The notes under the pieces were generated by a model that worked only from the letters and a program-made list of their open reading frames with translations, searched no databases and was not told where the DNA came from. Of a stretch of DNA of 64,000 bases, positions 39,707 through 54,290 are shown piece by piece (within the stretch, counting starts at the first letter, position 1; each line of letters starts with the position of its first letter). This stretch comes from Brachyhypopomus gauderio (lineage: Eukaryota; Chordata; Actinopteri; Gymnotiformes; Hypopomidae). Made by a program: the position numbers and the translations under genes. Where the stretch lies: the NCBI RefSeq assembly GCF_052324685.1, contig NC_135225.1, positions 14,588,110 to 14,652,109 on the forward strand, read 5' to 3'.

Positions 39707-39939
39707 GGGGGGGGGGCTGCTGGGCTTTGATGATAGCCTCTGCCCCCCGCTGTGGGAGATGCACCCAAGGCACAAGACTTGACAGAAAACCCATCTCAGA
39801 GACTCATCCAGGACAGCTGACCCATTCCTCTGGCAGGCCGGTAATCCTTCTCTCCGATGGCAATTATTCCAACTGTTTGAGAATAATTCCCAACTGACAG
39901 CTGAGTTTCTGATGATGGGCGGGTGCAAGAAGCATCTCC

Positions 39940-40305
39940 ATAGTGCTACACCCAGAGACCCTTACACCTCTGCTACACCCAGAGACCCTTACACCTCTGC
40001 TACACCCAGAGCCTCTTACACCTCTGCTACACCCAGAGACCCTTACACCTCTGCTACACCCAGAGACCCTTACACCTCTGCTACACGCAGAGCCTCTTAC
40101 ACCTCTGGTACACGCAGAGCCTCTTACACATCTGCTACACCCAGAGCCTCTTACACCTCTGCTACACCCAGAGACCCTTACACCTCTGCTACACCCAGAG
40201 CGTCTTACACCTCTGCTACACCCAGAGACCCTTACACCTCTGCTACACCCAGAACCTCTTACACCTCTGCTACACCCAGAACCTCTTACACCTCTGCTAC
40301 TCTAA
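39940..40305. repeat. 27-bp minisatellite
   Basis: About 13 copies of a unit beginning CTACACCCAGAGACCCTTAC and ending ACCTCTG, with some AGCCTC variants. Being a multiple of three, it yields spurious open frames. Confidence 0.9.
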
Positions 40306-40763
40306 GACTGACACTTTTCCTTCATCTTCTAAATCTATCTCATCTGCTAAAGCTCCTCTATGCTCATAATGTTTTTCTTGCAAATTTCCCTTATGTCTAA
40401 AGTCTGTGTTCATTTCTCAGAACTAAATCTCAGGTGGACTGTACAGTACAATCCTAAATATGAAAATATATGACCTTATACTGTATTTATATTTTGAAAC
40501 ACTGATTTATTCCATTTTCTCGGCGGACTGAAGCAGTAGGGGAGCTGTTCTGTAACAGTAGATATTTCCTTTGGTTAGTCTGGAGTCAGTGGCCATGTCT
40601 GCCTACAGGTCAGTCCTTCAATCCTCATGCCATGTTTACTCTTCTGGAGGCGGGTTTGGAGGCACTGGGTCCAATACGCTGCACTTTAAAAACACACCAG
40701 GGTCAGCCATGGAGTGATCATGTAAACCCAGGGTGTGTTATCATAAGACATGCAAAGGGCTCC

Positions 40764-40765
<2 letters not shown>

Positions 40766-40811
<46 letters not shown>

Positions 40812-40833
40812 GAGAGAGAGAGAGAGAGAGAGA
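40766..40833. repeat. (GA)n microsatellite
   Basis: About 33 GA units with two interruptions. Confidence 0.95.
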
Positions 40834-42351
40834 AAGGGACCCACAAAATCTATTTTTCACAGACATTAGTACCAGTCACCTTCTGGGCTTTTACTATATG
40901 TTAACAAACCAGACAGATAGAGACAAACAAATGTCATAAACAAATAAATGAACACAAGCTCATTTATCTTCCTCTCTCTTCACTGATGTTACTATATATG
41001 ACTTCCATTATTATTATATTATACTATATATTATACTATTATAATATCTGAAATTTGTCAACTGTGTCTCCTGTTTATTTTCTGTGCACTGAATTAAGCT
41101 TGACGTTTTTGCCGTGACTCTTAATGTCAAGAAACAGAAGCGTTAATTTCACTTTGCTGCATGCTGAGTAGTGTGTGGATGGCATGAGCTGTGATGAAGA
41201 GTGGGCCTGCTCGCCCCCCCCACAGTGACCCAGCATGACCAGCCTAGTGTGAACTTCATGCCTGCAGTACTAAAGCCAGCAGTGCTGCTGACTGTTCAGT
41301 TGGTTCATATGAGGCACGTCCCTACTGTAGTCTACCTCTCATGCTTGATGGCTAAGTTCACTAATTTCTCAGTTATTCGGTGTAATGTAAAGCTGCTAAT
41401 TCATCTCCGTCACGTCCTGGCAGCAGTCCACCTCTTATGCTGACATTTTGATATATTGGCCAAGGGCTTTGGGCTGTCTTGCTTTTGTTTTGGGCTGTGG
41501 TTGAGGATTATATCAGAGAGGCTAGAATGGTACAGCAATCTCCACCCTGTGGAAATGAAGAGTGACAAATGTGTCTTCAGATCTCTGCAGTGTGCATGCG
41601 TGTGTGCATGCGTGAGTGCATGTGTGTGTGTTTTTTTAGGTGATAATGAATTTTGTTTCCATCTTCAACGAGCCAAACAACTTAATCCCATATTCCATCA
41701 CTGCCTACTTCTTCAAAAAGCGTTGTGGTACATTTGACCAGATTACAACCAGGTGTTTGATATTAAATGGTGTCTGGGTTTTTGCTTTTCATAACAGAGA
41801 TGTTTGGTTTCTGCCAGTATGAACATTATGCCTTAATTAGCTCTTCTTTCATGTCAGGTAAGGATTTAAAACATGATTAATACAGTTATATTTATATAAA
41901 TATATTCAGCAGGTAGTAGCCATTAAATCCTGGGCTGTAAAATGGGTAATTTCAGTAAATGACAGTAAAACTAGTGTCTATTTAAAAGAGGATTATTGTG
42001 AAAATTAGTCATTCATATGAAGTGGTGGCCCACAGGCACTGTGGGAGTCACCATGTTAACACTTCTGTAAAGATCAGTGACTAAGATTTTGGATGAGTGC
42101 TTTTAAGATATGTGACATGATTTTAAAGTACATTCCAAACACTCTTTACAATTGTAAGACACTGACATGTTTTGACATCTCTTTGACTTTCGAGCCATTT
42201 GGTCACATTTTGGTCACATTTTGGCCATTTTACTCACACACACACACATACGTAGAGAATTAATACTTCCACTTAGTACGACCTTCCAGCTTATGGAAAA
42301 GTACCCCAAGGTACCCTTCCTCCAGCTTTAATATCTCCGTTACTGCCTCAA

Positions 42352-42352
<1 letters not shown>

Positions 42353-42442
<90 letters not shown>
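42353..42442. repeat. (CA)n microsatellite, about 45 units
   Basis: Long uninterrupted CA tract of about 90 bp. Confidence 0.95.
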
Positions 42443-42444
<2 letters not shown>

Positions 42445-43300
42445 GTTTGTTTGTTGGGCCTCAGTGTCTGCTTGAAACATACAAGAATCGACAGTCCCTA
42501 GAGTCCCAGAATTCAAAATATAGCATTTTAATTTTCATTTTGTGGAAAATTGTGTATTAGTGTTGTTTTCAGAATAATTGTACATTTGATATAAGCTAAA
42601 GAACGATATTGATATTCAGAAGATATTAAGTGAATATTACGTTACTGTGGAGCACAAACTGATGAGTTTTCTTATAATAAAAACCTATGTTTTCTTTCTT
42701 TCCTTGAAATTTGTTTACTACAGCAATAACTGTTGTTTTATCTTCGTCGGAGCCCCTGTGGAGGCCTGAGGCAGGGGGTGTTTACACTAGTTAAGTGCCT
42801 GAATACTTTGTGCTTCATTGTTACTGTGCGCCTGAGAATAGTTTGTTTTCCTACTTTGTTTAAGTTTTTCGGTTCTTTATAAGTGGTGTTTGTGTGTGGA
42901 GTGCGTGTCTGTGTGCGTGCGTGCAAAAAGTATGGCGTTTGCATTTCACTCGAGCTCCCTCAGTGACAATGCAAACTCCCGGTGCCGGTTGACTGATTCT
43001 CGGCCCTGCTCGGTTTACATAACTGAAGTAGTGTGATGTCGCCCTCGGCTAACGTTCACTCACAGCGCTCCTTCACGGGGCAGCCACCTGTGTACGCCGA
43101 TGCAGCCCACCGCAGCAGAGGTATCCGCGCGGGCCTGGAGAGCACGCGCAGGGTTGACTTCAGTGGTTGGGAAAAGAGAGCAGCGGATTTGTTGAATTAA
43201 GCCTCATTTCCATTCTAAAAATAATGTTCCTTTTTATTATTAGATTATTTAGACTATTGCGAATATATATATATATATATATTTCTTCCTAGACCGTATG

Positions 43301-44030
43301 TAGGGGAGACCGGGTATGGTTGTAACATGAGGAGAGTTGTAATACCATCAGTTCCACCCATCACGGATGAGATAGGAGTCATATGATCTTTCCAGTATTT
43401 ACCCAATTCCTCCCTGATCCCACATGGTGAATATCAAGGCTGTAAACACACGCATGCAGATTCCATAGAGAAAAAACTGATTTTGAGGTGTGAAAGTAAA
43501 TTTCTGAATCAAGACTATATTTTGTTTAGTACGTATACTACTGCAGATAAAACCATATGAATTATATTACATTAAACTGTAGTTTCTCAGGTAAATTGTG
43601 ATGCATTTCCCCCTGTTAATTTTAAATCCCCTTGCTAATACAGCAATGGCTGACAGGGGTAGGGTGGGTTGTAACAGCTTTAAAAAGTATTACAACCATC
43701 ACCTTACATACAACAAAGAAAGATTTCTTGATTTTAATAATTTTACAGAATGTTTAGGCAGTGGAAAAGAAAGACTGACAGAGATGCGACTAAATGTTTT
43801 TTTAAAAGCATCTGATGAGGTCACAATGAAGGACAAGTCAGTCAGATCAATTGTGAAGGCACATAGTATCTGCCATGTAACACACACACTCACACTCACA
43901 CACACGCACGCACGCGCACGCACGCACACAAACATTGACATTGTTTATTATTTGACATTGTAATATTATTATCTACATGTTCTACCTACAGGTACATTGT
44001 ATTAAGAGTGTTCATTAAGCACACACGTAA

Positions 44031-44080
<50 letters not shown>

Positions 44081-44290
44081 CTGAGTAAAACAGAAAGTGG
44101 ATATGAGTTGTGGTCAGTCACAGAGAGAGAGTTTGTTCTGGATTGTTATTTTATTATTTTATTTCAAAAACCTCTTTTTGAAGCATATTGCATGGTGTGG
44201 CCTCTGTTTTTGCTTCTTTTGTCTATTGTTACAACTTACTCCCGCATGAACCTACCCTGGTAGTGGGGTAGGTTGTAACAAAGGAACACC
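43301..44290. mobile_element. Probable DNA-transposon remnant with GTTGTAACA motifs
   Basis: GGTTGTAACA or its complement recurs about six times (43318, 43335, 43668, 43688, 44228, 44271), with GGGGAGACCGGGTATGGTTG near the left edge, a phrase typical of some fish DNA elements. A clear right terminus is missing. A (CA)n tract sits at 44033-44078. Confidence 0.4.
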
Positions 44291-45834
44291 AGGTTTGTTC
44301 CTTTGACATCATTTGACATCACCTCACGAGGGCTGTGATATTCGAATTTCGAGTTTTGAATTGGTGCCATTTGTAGTAAACAAATGGGTGTACTTTGTAT
44401 AAAAGTTTGATAACTCTAGCTCTAAAATTCAGGGAGTTACAGGTGCTGAAGCAAAATGTGTCTCCCCCTATAGCTATATAGCTCACATTATACGTCATAC
44501 TACTATATAGTTACTCAGATATGATCTATTTTTAAAAATCTAATGAAATACACAATTCACACATTTACAATTATGAAATAGGCATGCTTAAAACGACCAA
44601 CCGAACCAACCATTTCATACCAGTTTTTAATACAAGGAATCAGTCTTCTTGGCTTTAAAATAGTATTAATGTAAATGCTATCTGAATATATTTTGGAATG
44701 TTTCAACCTGTTTAAACTTGTTTAAACGTGATGGGCGTTTACTAGATATTCCGCCTAAATAAAGAAAGCACTTGTGACATTTTTATTGATTAATTAGTCC
44801 TAGTTGACTGGAGATCCCATTAGGGTGATTTAACGCAGCTGTTTCTCGCGTTTACACATGAACGCATCCCCTCCACTATAAAACTTTGTCAGACAAGCGT
44901 GGAGATGAAAGTTTCGTGCAGCTTTGAAATGAGTTCACTAGTCCGGTTCCGTGTGGTTTACGATGCGTCTCAGTGCATTGCTCGTGTGTTGTCTGCCGGT
45001 GTCCCGACGAATCCTCTCCCCCTGGCTCCGCCGCTAACGCGGACTTTCTCGCTGCCTGCATATGAATGGGGTGTTCAGCTTAGTCACACGTGAAGGCTCC
45101 GCTTGTGTCCGTGTTGTTTCTCCTTCATTAAGATACACTCGTCTTTTCCGTCTCTGACAGGAAGCGCAGCTCGCGGGAGAGCCTGCGGCTGCTGTCTGGA
45201 TGAGACTGCGGGAACTGGTTTCACAGCTCGGCACCAAGAGACTGTTACTAAAAGATTTTATGATCTGTTTTTTATTAGCAGATATAAAAGCGTGTACGGA
45301 AAAGGGTTAATCAAGTGTCGAATAGCCGCTGATTGATGTAGACCACTCCCAACTTCAAACTGGGTGTATAAAACCGGCCCACTGAGTTTAACAGAATCCA
45401 GTGACCCAACAAATTACAGGTTTGAACACATTCTTCCGACATTCGTCTATGCTATTCGTCCTACATTGTTAGGATTTCCAATATCTTCTGGAATTATCGC
45501 ATTAGTGTTCATGCGCAAACTGAGAGTTTGTCATACTTCTCTGTTTTCTGTGGCTGTCAGTCAATGCGCTGTCTTTCATTGACTCCAGATTTGTTAAAAG
45601 TGTTGTCAGGATTTCATGTTCAAGTTAACTGAACAAATATGTTTGTGAAAGGTTAATACTACATTTAACCTGATGACATTTAGGTCTGACAGGTAATACA
45701 CTACCAATAACTTCAGGTTAATAAAATCTGGTTCCAGTGAATGTATTCCACTTGACTAGGTAATATTTAATCGGCACACTGGGTTTTGAAGCACCAAAGG
45801 CAGCTATAGCAGTGAATTAAAAGACTAGTCTGAA

Positions 45835-46345
45835 TCTGTGACCAGTGTGTGGTGTGGTGTTACCTCATCTGTGACCAGTGTGTGGTGTGGTGTTACCTCA
45901 TCTGTGACCAGTGTGTGGTGTGGTGTTACTTTCTCTGTGACCAGTGTGTGGTGTGGTGTTACCTCATCTGTGACCAGTGTGTGGTGTGGTGTTACCTCAT
46001 CTGTGACCAGTGTGTGGTTGTGGTGTTACCTCATCTGTGACCAGTGTGTGGTTGTGGTGTTTCCTCATCTGTGACCAGTGTGTGTTGTGGTGTTACCTTC
46101 TCTGACTAATGTGTGGTGTGTGATTACCTCATCTGTGACCAGTGTGTGGTGTGGTGTTACCTTCTCGGACTAATGTGTGGTGTGTGGTTACCTCACCTGT
46201 GACCAGTGTGGGGTGTTACTTTCTCTTTGACTAATGTGTGGTGTGTGGTTACCTCACCTGTGACCAGTGTGTGGTGTTACTTTCTCATTGACTAATGTGT
46301 GGTGTGTGGTTACCTCATCTGGGACCAGTGTGTGGTGTGGGTTTA
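45835..46345. repeat. 33-bp minisatellite, degenerating to the right
   Basis: Units of TGACCAGTGTGTGGTGTGGT plus GTTACCTCATCTG; about 7 close copies, then variants with TTTCTCTGACTAATG. Confidence 0.9.
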
Positions 46346-46497
46346 CCCCCATAGTCTGCTGCCTCCTTTCTGGAGGTCAGGATCTGTGCAGGTGCACAGA
46401 GGGCATTCAGAGGTTCAAGGGTTGTCAAACAGGACACTGAAACAAAGTTGGGACCGAAGAATGGCCACAGCACCTGGTCAAGAGGTGGGATATTGAT

Positions 46498-46725
46498 ATT
46501 GTCTCACAGACCCGTTCTCCTGGACATCTCTGACGTTGTCTCACACACCAGTTCTCCTGGACGTCTCTGACGTTGTCTCACAGACCCGTTCTCCTGGACG
46601 TCACTGACGTTGTCTCACAGACCCGTTCTCCTGGACGTCTCTGACATTGTCTCACACACCAGTTCTCCTGGACGTCTCTGACGTTGTCTCACAGACCCGT
46701 TCTCCTGGACGTCGTGCTGTGAGTC
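46498..46725. repeat. 37-bp minisatellite
   Basis: Six copies of GACGTTGTCTCACAGACCCG followed by TTCTCCTGGACGTCTCT. Alternate units differ at CACAGACCCG versus CACACACCAG, suggesting a 74-bp higher-order unit. Confidence 0.9.
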
Positions 46726-47185
46726 AGAGTGGAGGGCTGGCTGGCATGAGGCCCCTGCAGATCTGTTACTGTGGGATTTGAGTGTGCTCCATCACTGCCA
46801 TCGAGGGATTACCTGTTCTTCACACACCGAGTCATCGCAAGCCTCAGCATGTAGGCAAGCGTTCACACTCTCACACACTCTGGCCTTCACTCAGGCTTGG
46901 AGTCGCTTCTTTATCACTGACAGCAGAGTCTTTATGATTCTCGTGTTGTGCTAATTTCCTGCTCTTAAAGCGTATACCAACTGCCGTACTGGGAAGGGTA
47001 ACTGTGGGTGATTCTTTCACTTCCTCTCTGTAAAGGTCGTGACATGCAGCTGTGCTGAACAAACTGACAAATCTGTTTTAAAAAGCATTTCCTGTCTGGA
47101 ATGTCTTGCAATTGCCATTTAACTTCTAGTACAAGGTATTGTGGGTGATCTTACCAAGAAGGCGAGTGGCGCTGTGGCAGAACAT

Positions 47186-47615
47186 CCAGTCTTTAGTCTG
47201 ATAGGATTTAGTCGATCCAGTCTTTAGTCTGATAGGATTTAGTCGATCCAGTCTTTAGTCTGATAGGATTTAGTCGATCCAGTCTTTAGTCTGATAGGAT
47301 TTAGTCGATCCAGTCTTTAGTCTGATAGGATTTAGTCGATCCAGTCTTTAGTCTGATAGGTTTTAGTCGATCCAGTCTTTAGTCTGATAGGATTTAGTCG
47401 ATCCAGTCTTTAGTCTGATAGGATTTAGTCGATCCAGTCTTTAGTCTGATAGGATTTAGTCGATCCAGTCTTTAATCTGATAGCCTTTAGTAGAGCCAGT
47501 CTTTAATCTGATAGCCTTTAGTCGAGCCAGTCTTTAGTCTAATAGGATTTAGTCGATCCAGTCTTTAATCTGATAGCCTTTAGTAGAGCCAGTCTTTAGT
47601 CAGATAGCCTTTAGT
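47186..47615. repeat. 31-bp minisatellite
   Basis: About 14 copies of CCAGTCTTTAGTCTGATAGG plus ATTTAGTCGAT; the left nine are nearly identical and the right ones diverge. Confidence 0.92.
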
Positions 47616-48423
47616 AAAGTAGCATCTGCACTCACCCCCTGTTTTACATGTGGTACATTCTGATTGTGTGTGTGTGGGGCATTCTGATGAAGGAAAAACC
47701 TTATGCTGTGAGGAAACCCATTTAACTAATGTTGGGAATTGTGACTAAACCCCACAGCTGTTGTTCTGTCATGCTAGCGTATGTATATGCCTGAGTGTTT
47801 TGTGACGGGGGCGTTTATTATGTATTATTTCCAGCTCGGGACCTCTACCCGGTCCTACATACTATCTCAGCTGTCCCTAAGACAGAACTCTACTCTTCTA
47901 GCTCGGCTCTCTTCTCTCTTGTTCCTTGTTTCTGATATTGAAGTCACTTGGGATCACTACATCTATCACTCCAGCCCTCTTCTGGTGTTTATCCATCACT
48001 GCTATGTCACTGCTATTAAGTGCTGGATTGTCTTAGGTGCACCTTTGCACAGTCAGTATCTGGCCTCCAAGCCTCTATTGATCTTGTGTTCAGATCTAGT
48101 TACCGTGTGCCTCTGTGCTGTCTTTCAATCCAGCCTTTTACAGACATTGGTGAGATTTCTTCATATGAAGAACTCCCATTTGCAGGTGGTACATCCAGTG
48201 CAGGGATTCATCCTCCCATGATGGTTCCTGTTCCTCCTCATCCTCATCATCCTCCTCAGATCTGAGGTTCTGACTAAGCAATCCATCACTGGGGGCAGTC
48301 TACCTGGATAATTCTGAATTTTGGACGTCTCATCCTGGACTGTGTACTTCAGTGCAATTTTGAACGTCTCACCACCTATATATCAGTTTCTATGTATGCA
48401 GATATATACTGCATGTGTGCGGT

Positions 48424-48472
<49 letters not shown>

Positions 48473-48564
48473 AAGAAAGAGAGAGGGTATGTTCAAGGCT
48501 TGGCCCTTCTAAATATATTCATCCAATTCGTCAGACCTTCTGTCAGATAAGCTGTCAGATATAC

Positions 48565-49260
48565 TCTCATTGGCCACTTTATTAGGTCCACCTTGTACAC
48601 ATACATCCATCCATACATGCATGGCCACTTTATTAGGTCCACTTTGTTAGTACAGGTTTGGACCCTCTTTTGCCTTCAGAACTGCCTTAGTTCTTGGTCT
48701 CAAAGGTTCAACCTGGAAACATATTAACATTCCCCAGAGATTCTGGCCCATATTTACATGATGACATCACACAGGTGCTGGAGATTTGTTGGCTGTACAT
48801 CCATGATGTGAATCTCACATTCCACCACATCTCAAAGGTGATCTACTGGATCGGGATCTGGATCTCCCATTCCACTCTAGACCCAGCAATATTTTAGCTG
48901 ACAGGAGTGGCACCTGCTGTGGTCTTCCTGTTCTTCCACTGCTGTTTCTGCTTCAGAGATGCTCTTCTGCATACCTCGGTTGCCTTTCTATAAGCTCAAA
49001 CCAGTCTGGCCGTTCTCCTCTGATCTCTGGCATTAGCAAGTCATTTCTGGGAACTGCTGCTAACTATGTTGTCTTTTTAGGACCATTCGCTGTAAACCCT
49101 ACAGATGGTTGTGTGTGAAATTCCCACAAGATCACTGAAATCCTCAGAGCAGCCTGTCTAGCACCAACGACCACGCCGTGTTCACAGACACTGAAATCTC
49201 CTTTCTTCCTCAGGTTGATGCTCAGTTTGAACTTTAGCAGGTCTTCACCATGTGCAGTCA
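48565..49260. mobile_element. DNA-element remnant with CACTTTATTAGGTCCAC terminus
   Basis: GGCCACTTTATTAGGTCCAC occurs at about 48572 and again at 48625. The interior (CTCAAACCAGTCTGGCCGTT, GGCATTAGCAAGTCATTTCT) resembles a very common fish repeat. Coding remnants are too decayed to name. Confidence 0.5.
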
Positions 49261-49530
49261 TGTGATTGTTTGATTAGATATTTGTGAGCAGTTGAACAGG
49301 TGTGTGTGTGTGTGTGTGTGTGTAAAAGAGAGAGAGCGAGAGAGAGAGAGCAATAGAGAGTCTGAGTGTATGTATGTACAAGGGTGTGTTCGAGGCTGTG
49401 TGTAAAGGTGATTAGGACCAGTGCAGCCTCTGACATGGAGCAGAAACAGGTCAAACATTGCAGCTTGTGTGGGAGGGGATGGTGGAGCTGTCCTGAATAC
49501 CTCACAGATCTGTGCATGCATGCATGCACA

Positions 49531-49576
<46 letters not shown>

Positions 49577-50441
49577 TCTATACCAGTCATCACTCACCCC
49601 CCCACCCATCTAGCCAGGTCATCACTCTCAGACACACCTAATTCAGCCAGCATATCACTCACACTTACACGTAAACAGTTCTTCCTAGCAATGAGTGGCA
49701 AAAACACAAGTTATGTATGTGTGTGTATGTGTGTATATATGTGCAGCTGTCAAACATATCATCTGTGTGTGTGTGTGTGTGGATGAGTTTGAATATACTA
49801 ATGTATTATTTGCACAACAAATGGTGCCTTGCTGGGGTGATTTGCCTGGTGTGTGTGTGTGTGTGTGTGTGTTACTCTAGCTGACTCACTTTACACCATT
49901 CACTCATGAACTCACAACTAAAGAGACAACACACACACAAATACACACACACACGCACACATATATAATATGTGTCAGAATATATTATATTTAAAAAGTA
50001 ATATTTATATATCTCAATCAATAACTCATAGGAAAAAATGAAAGGGAGAGAGAGAGAGGGAGAAAGAGAGTGGAAGGGAGGAGAGAAGGAAAGAGGAGAT
50101 GAGGAGAGAACAAAGAGAGAGAGCACACAGGAAAATGACAGATGACAGTTACTGGTAGCAAGATGTGTTGGTGGACACTATGCACACAGTGGAACATTAA
50201 AATGAAGGTTGTTTTGATGCTCCACATTAGTTTATTAGATAATGTATTGAATTACTTAATTTTTATTGTATATATTTTGGTATGACCTCACATCAAAGTA
50301 TCATATAGAACGTATATAGAGTATCAGAGCCGACCCCACCACACACATCTCCTCCATCTCCTCCATCGCCTCCTTCCGTCTTTCCCTCACTCCAGGTTCC
50401 ATCAGATTCCTGAATAATTCCCATATTTTGGAGCTGCAGGA

Positions 50442-50482
<41 letters not shown>

Positions 50483-51281
50483 AGAGAAGAACAGGATGGA
50501 CGTTTTCGTTTTCCTCTTCTGGCTCTGTGCCAGACTGGGCGAGTTGTGGAGAGACAGACAGGTTGGGCTGACAGACACACGCGGGACGTCTCTCTGCCAT
50601 TTTAGTGGATCCTTGGCGTCTCCTTCCTCCTCTTCCTTCTGAGAGCTCCTGGTTTACTTCTCCTTTATTATCACAGCAACTCATTACATAAAAGACTTTC
50701 TGCTTTCTCTCATAGCTGTTGTGTAGTAGATTTTCTCACTTTGTTATTAAAGATACACACACACACACACACACACTTTGTGGTCTGTGTTGCACTCATA
50801 TGGATACACACCTTAAACCACGTATGTTCCCTTTCACACTTCTTCACACACACACACTCGCTCACTCACACACTCAGTGTGGTCTCTGTGTTTCACTCAT
50901 ATGGATACACACCTTAAACCACATACATTCCCTTTCACACTCCTTCACACACACACGCACACACACACACACACACACACACTCACTCAGTGTGGTCTCT
51001 GTGTTCCACTCATATGGATACACACCTAAAACCACATACATTCCCTCTCACTCCTTCACTCACACACACATGCACACACACACAGCCATGCTAGCACACC
51101 TGAACTCGCTGTAGTCTGACCCGTCTTACTGCCTCATTTGTCATGTGCAGTCGCTGGCTCTTTTCAGCGGAACTGAAAGCCGGGGTATTAGGCGCCTGTG
51201 TGTGGTGTTGAGAGCTTAGACAGCTCCGCTCAATAGAGGAAATATGTGGGAACAGAGAGAGAGGGCATGTAGCAACACAGA

Positions 51282-51320
<39 letters not shown>

Positions 51321-53151
51321 TTCCCTGAGGGCAGTCCCTGAGTCCACCTGACATCCCCCTCGTTGTGATGTGTGTCTGACCCTGAGCTGTCTGTCTGGCC
51401 TGCAGCCATTCTGTGGTCTGGATCATTCTGTGGTCTATATTGCTATGTGGTCTGGATCATTCTGTGATCTAGATCGTTCTGTGGTCTGGATGACTGGCTT
51501 TAATACAGACCAACCTTCAGAAGTCACAGGAAGAAATTTTTGGACAACACTGAAGATCTTGATAAAGGTAAACAGGGATGTCATGTTATTACTCATGGAT
51601 GGAATTCGGATTGCACCAAACCACAGTCTGACACTGTGGAGACTGACACAATGACACAAAGACTTTAAACAACTCCCAGATGTTTAAAGGGCCAGTAAGT
51701 CCAAAAACAACAGTGCTCTGTGCAACTCGCCTGCTGCTTGTACTGTGTGAAAGGTGCTACAACAACCGCAGAATGGCACAAAGTAATTAGGAGGAAGAGT
51801 CATTGTGATGAACATCCCGTTCTTACACGCTGTTCCTGGGGGTCACTTTCCTGAGTCACCCCCCTTCCCCCCTTTCTTTCTCTCTCTCACTCACTAGCTC
51901 TTTCCTCCTCTCTCCTTTCTTCTCTTTTGCTCTTTCTAATCTGTCTTGCTCACCATGTTCCGTTCACAAACCCTCAATTTGTGTCATAACCTGATAAATT
52001 CCGTATTATGTTTAAATGCAGACTTTTCATTCAGATGTAACAGATACATAAGATCTTGTCCTTTTCCTAAATAAAATGTTTACATTTAAATGCAGTTCAG
52101 CATCAAAAAAACAAATTAAAAAAACAAGCTTTTCCTGAAATTGAAAATACACATGGTTTTATGGACTGACTGCATATCTGAATTCAAAACCCTTTCCTAG
52201 CTGAGTCAAATGTAGGAGCTTCATATAGTGAACAGCAAAAGACTTTAATTCCAAAAACTTTTAATATATATATTGTAGTGAAGTATGTTTAACACATTTA
52301 TCTCACACGTGTATTTCACGTCTGGTTTATGGCCAGACTTTGTGCACTTCAGTTTTTAATATCTCAATGCATCTTGCGTATCATAAGTATACTGCAGTTA
52401 CTTACCTGGAATATTCTTCAGATTTATATATAATAATACATTTAAGTGGATTTATTCTGATCACCTTTCACCTTTGACCCTGGACTAACCTGTTTCCCAT
52501 CATTCACATGCCAGCTCATGAATCTAGAGAGGTGAATATGAAGTTGAAGCGCTGAAGTCTGACGTTTGTCTGGACGTGCCATCTGTCTCGTCTCACCGCT
52601 GGACTGACGTCTTGGCCGTTCTACAGCCAGTCTGGGTCCACTAACGAGACTTCTGCACTGATATGACCACACCTGTACCATATTCTTACATAGCTGCTTT
52701 CAAAGGACATCACATCTCGAACCATTTCCTCCACTGCAATGAGCTAAAATACAGGAGCAGTGAACCAATCAAATTAATTTGTACAAATCAAATTATTGTA
52801 CAAGGACTTAAAAGTTACATTACTTATTTACATTAATTAGTCATGGTCATAGTCACTTCTATTTTGAAACCACATCAACACGTTACCCATACACCAAAAT
52901 CATTGCAGTATATCATCTGTTGTTTAATGGAAGAGGGAGTGATGGTTGAGATCTTGACCATTACCCAATTTAACCCAAGAGGTATCCCAACACAAGGTCA
53001 CAGCTATAAACATTCAACCTGTACCGCGGTGTCCTCTGGACCGCCTGGTAGTCCACAAGGTATTTGCTAAGGGGAAGAAATTAGTAAATATTTACAGTGC
53101 ACGGTGAGCTCTGTGGGTGTGTGCGCGTTTATGTGTGTGCGCACATGCTCT

Positions 53152-53194
<43 letters not shown>

Positions 53195-54181
53195 CAGGCT
53201 GTCTGGCACTGGTGGTGGGGTGGGGTTGCGGGGTGGATGGGTGCGGTCTATGCGATATGCCTCACTGGCAGTGACTACAGTTGGTGGACAGTGTGACATG
53301 TGAAGCATGCCAGCACCTGGGCGGGATCACTGGATGATTGACAGCTGAAAGCTCTCTGGTTCTCCTCTCCACCCCTGTCAATCTCCAGGAATCTCTGCTG
53401 GAATCTCCCATGACTGAAAATATTTTTAATCTTCCTTCAAATTGAGCCAATTCTGGTTTAGACTCAAGTGAGGTGGTCTTTCACCACCCAAGCAGATGTG
53501 AAATGTGCTCAAGTAGGCCTGCTTCAACAATGCACAGGTTTCAAAATCAGCATGCTAGTAATATTTAGGAGTGTAGTGATCAGACAGGCCACTTTCAGGA
53601 CATTACTCAATAAATGTTGAGTGAAGGCTTTCAATAACATATTTTTATTTCCAAACTATGTTTGTATGTGTGTATTTGGCAGTGTCCTGCTGAGGTTAGT
53701 GGATTCCTGATGTATCCATAACAAAAAGCTCATCTGTGTGTGTGTCAGATTTGAACATGAACTGTGTAATTCAGTCATGTTGACTAATGTAATAGTGAAA
53801 CCCTAACTACAGTGTTTGTTGTATATATGGTTTAGGGTTAAACTGCAAGAGTTAGTGATACATACAGTGTAATGTTAAAATAGACAACAATATTATACCA
53901 CAGTACAGAGCTTCACCTTTACTGACAATCAAAGCAGAGTGTTTGTGGTTTATTGTTGTCTGTCGTTTTATTGACTACATATTTTGAATAGATTGATTGT
54001 AGTATAAAACTGCAACATTGATAGTAGACTTATACTGGCTTTATATTGGTGATAATGTTGATATAATTGTTATACAATGTTGACAGTAAAATTGGTGGCA
54101 ACTTTTATGGCTACAATTAATCTGAATTATTACAACTATTATGAAATACAATACCGGTGCAACTGGTGCAATCCAGTTTTC

Positions 54182-54184
<3 letters not shown>

Positions 54185-54271
<87 letters not shown>

Positions 54272-54290
54272 ATATATATATATATATATA
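54185..54290. repeat. (TA)n microsatellite
   Basis: About 50 TA units; the tract continues on the far side of the inverted-repeat element that follows. Confidence 0.95.

Noticed and set aside
43598-43963. 121-codon frame in the GTTGTAACA-rich region
   Set aside because: Ends in a CA repeat and shows no transposase motif; probably non-coding transposon sequence.
45835-47615. Regularly spaced repeats considered as a CRISPR-like array
   Set aside because: Units are contiguous tandem copies with no unique spacers, and the DNA is vertebrate.
47781-48265. 146-codon frame and overlapping frame
   Set aside because: Low-complexity, hydrophobic, no motif, no splice or promoter context; treated as chance.
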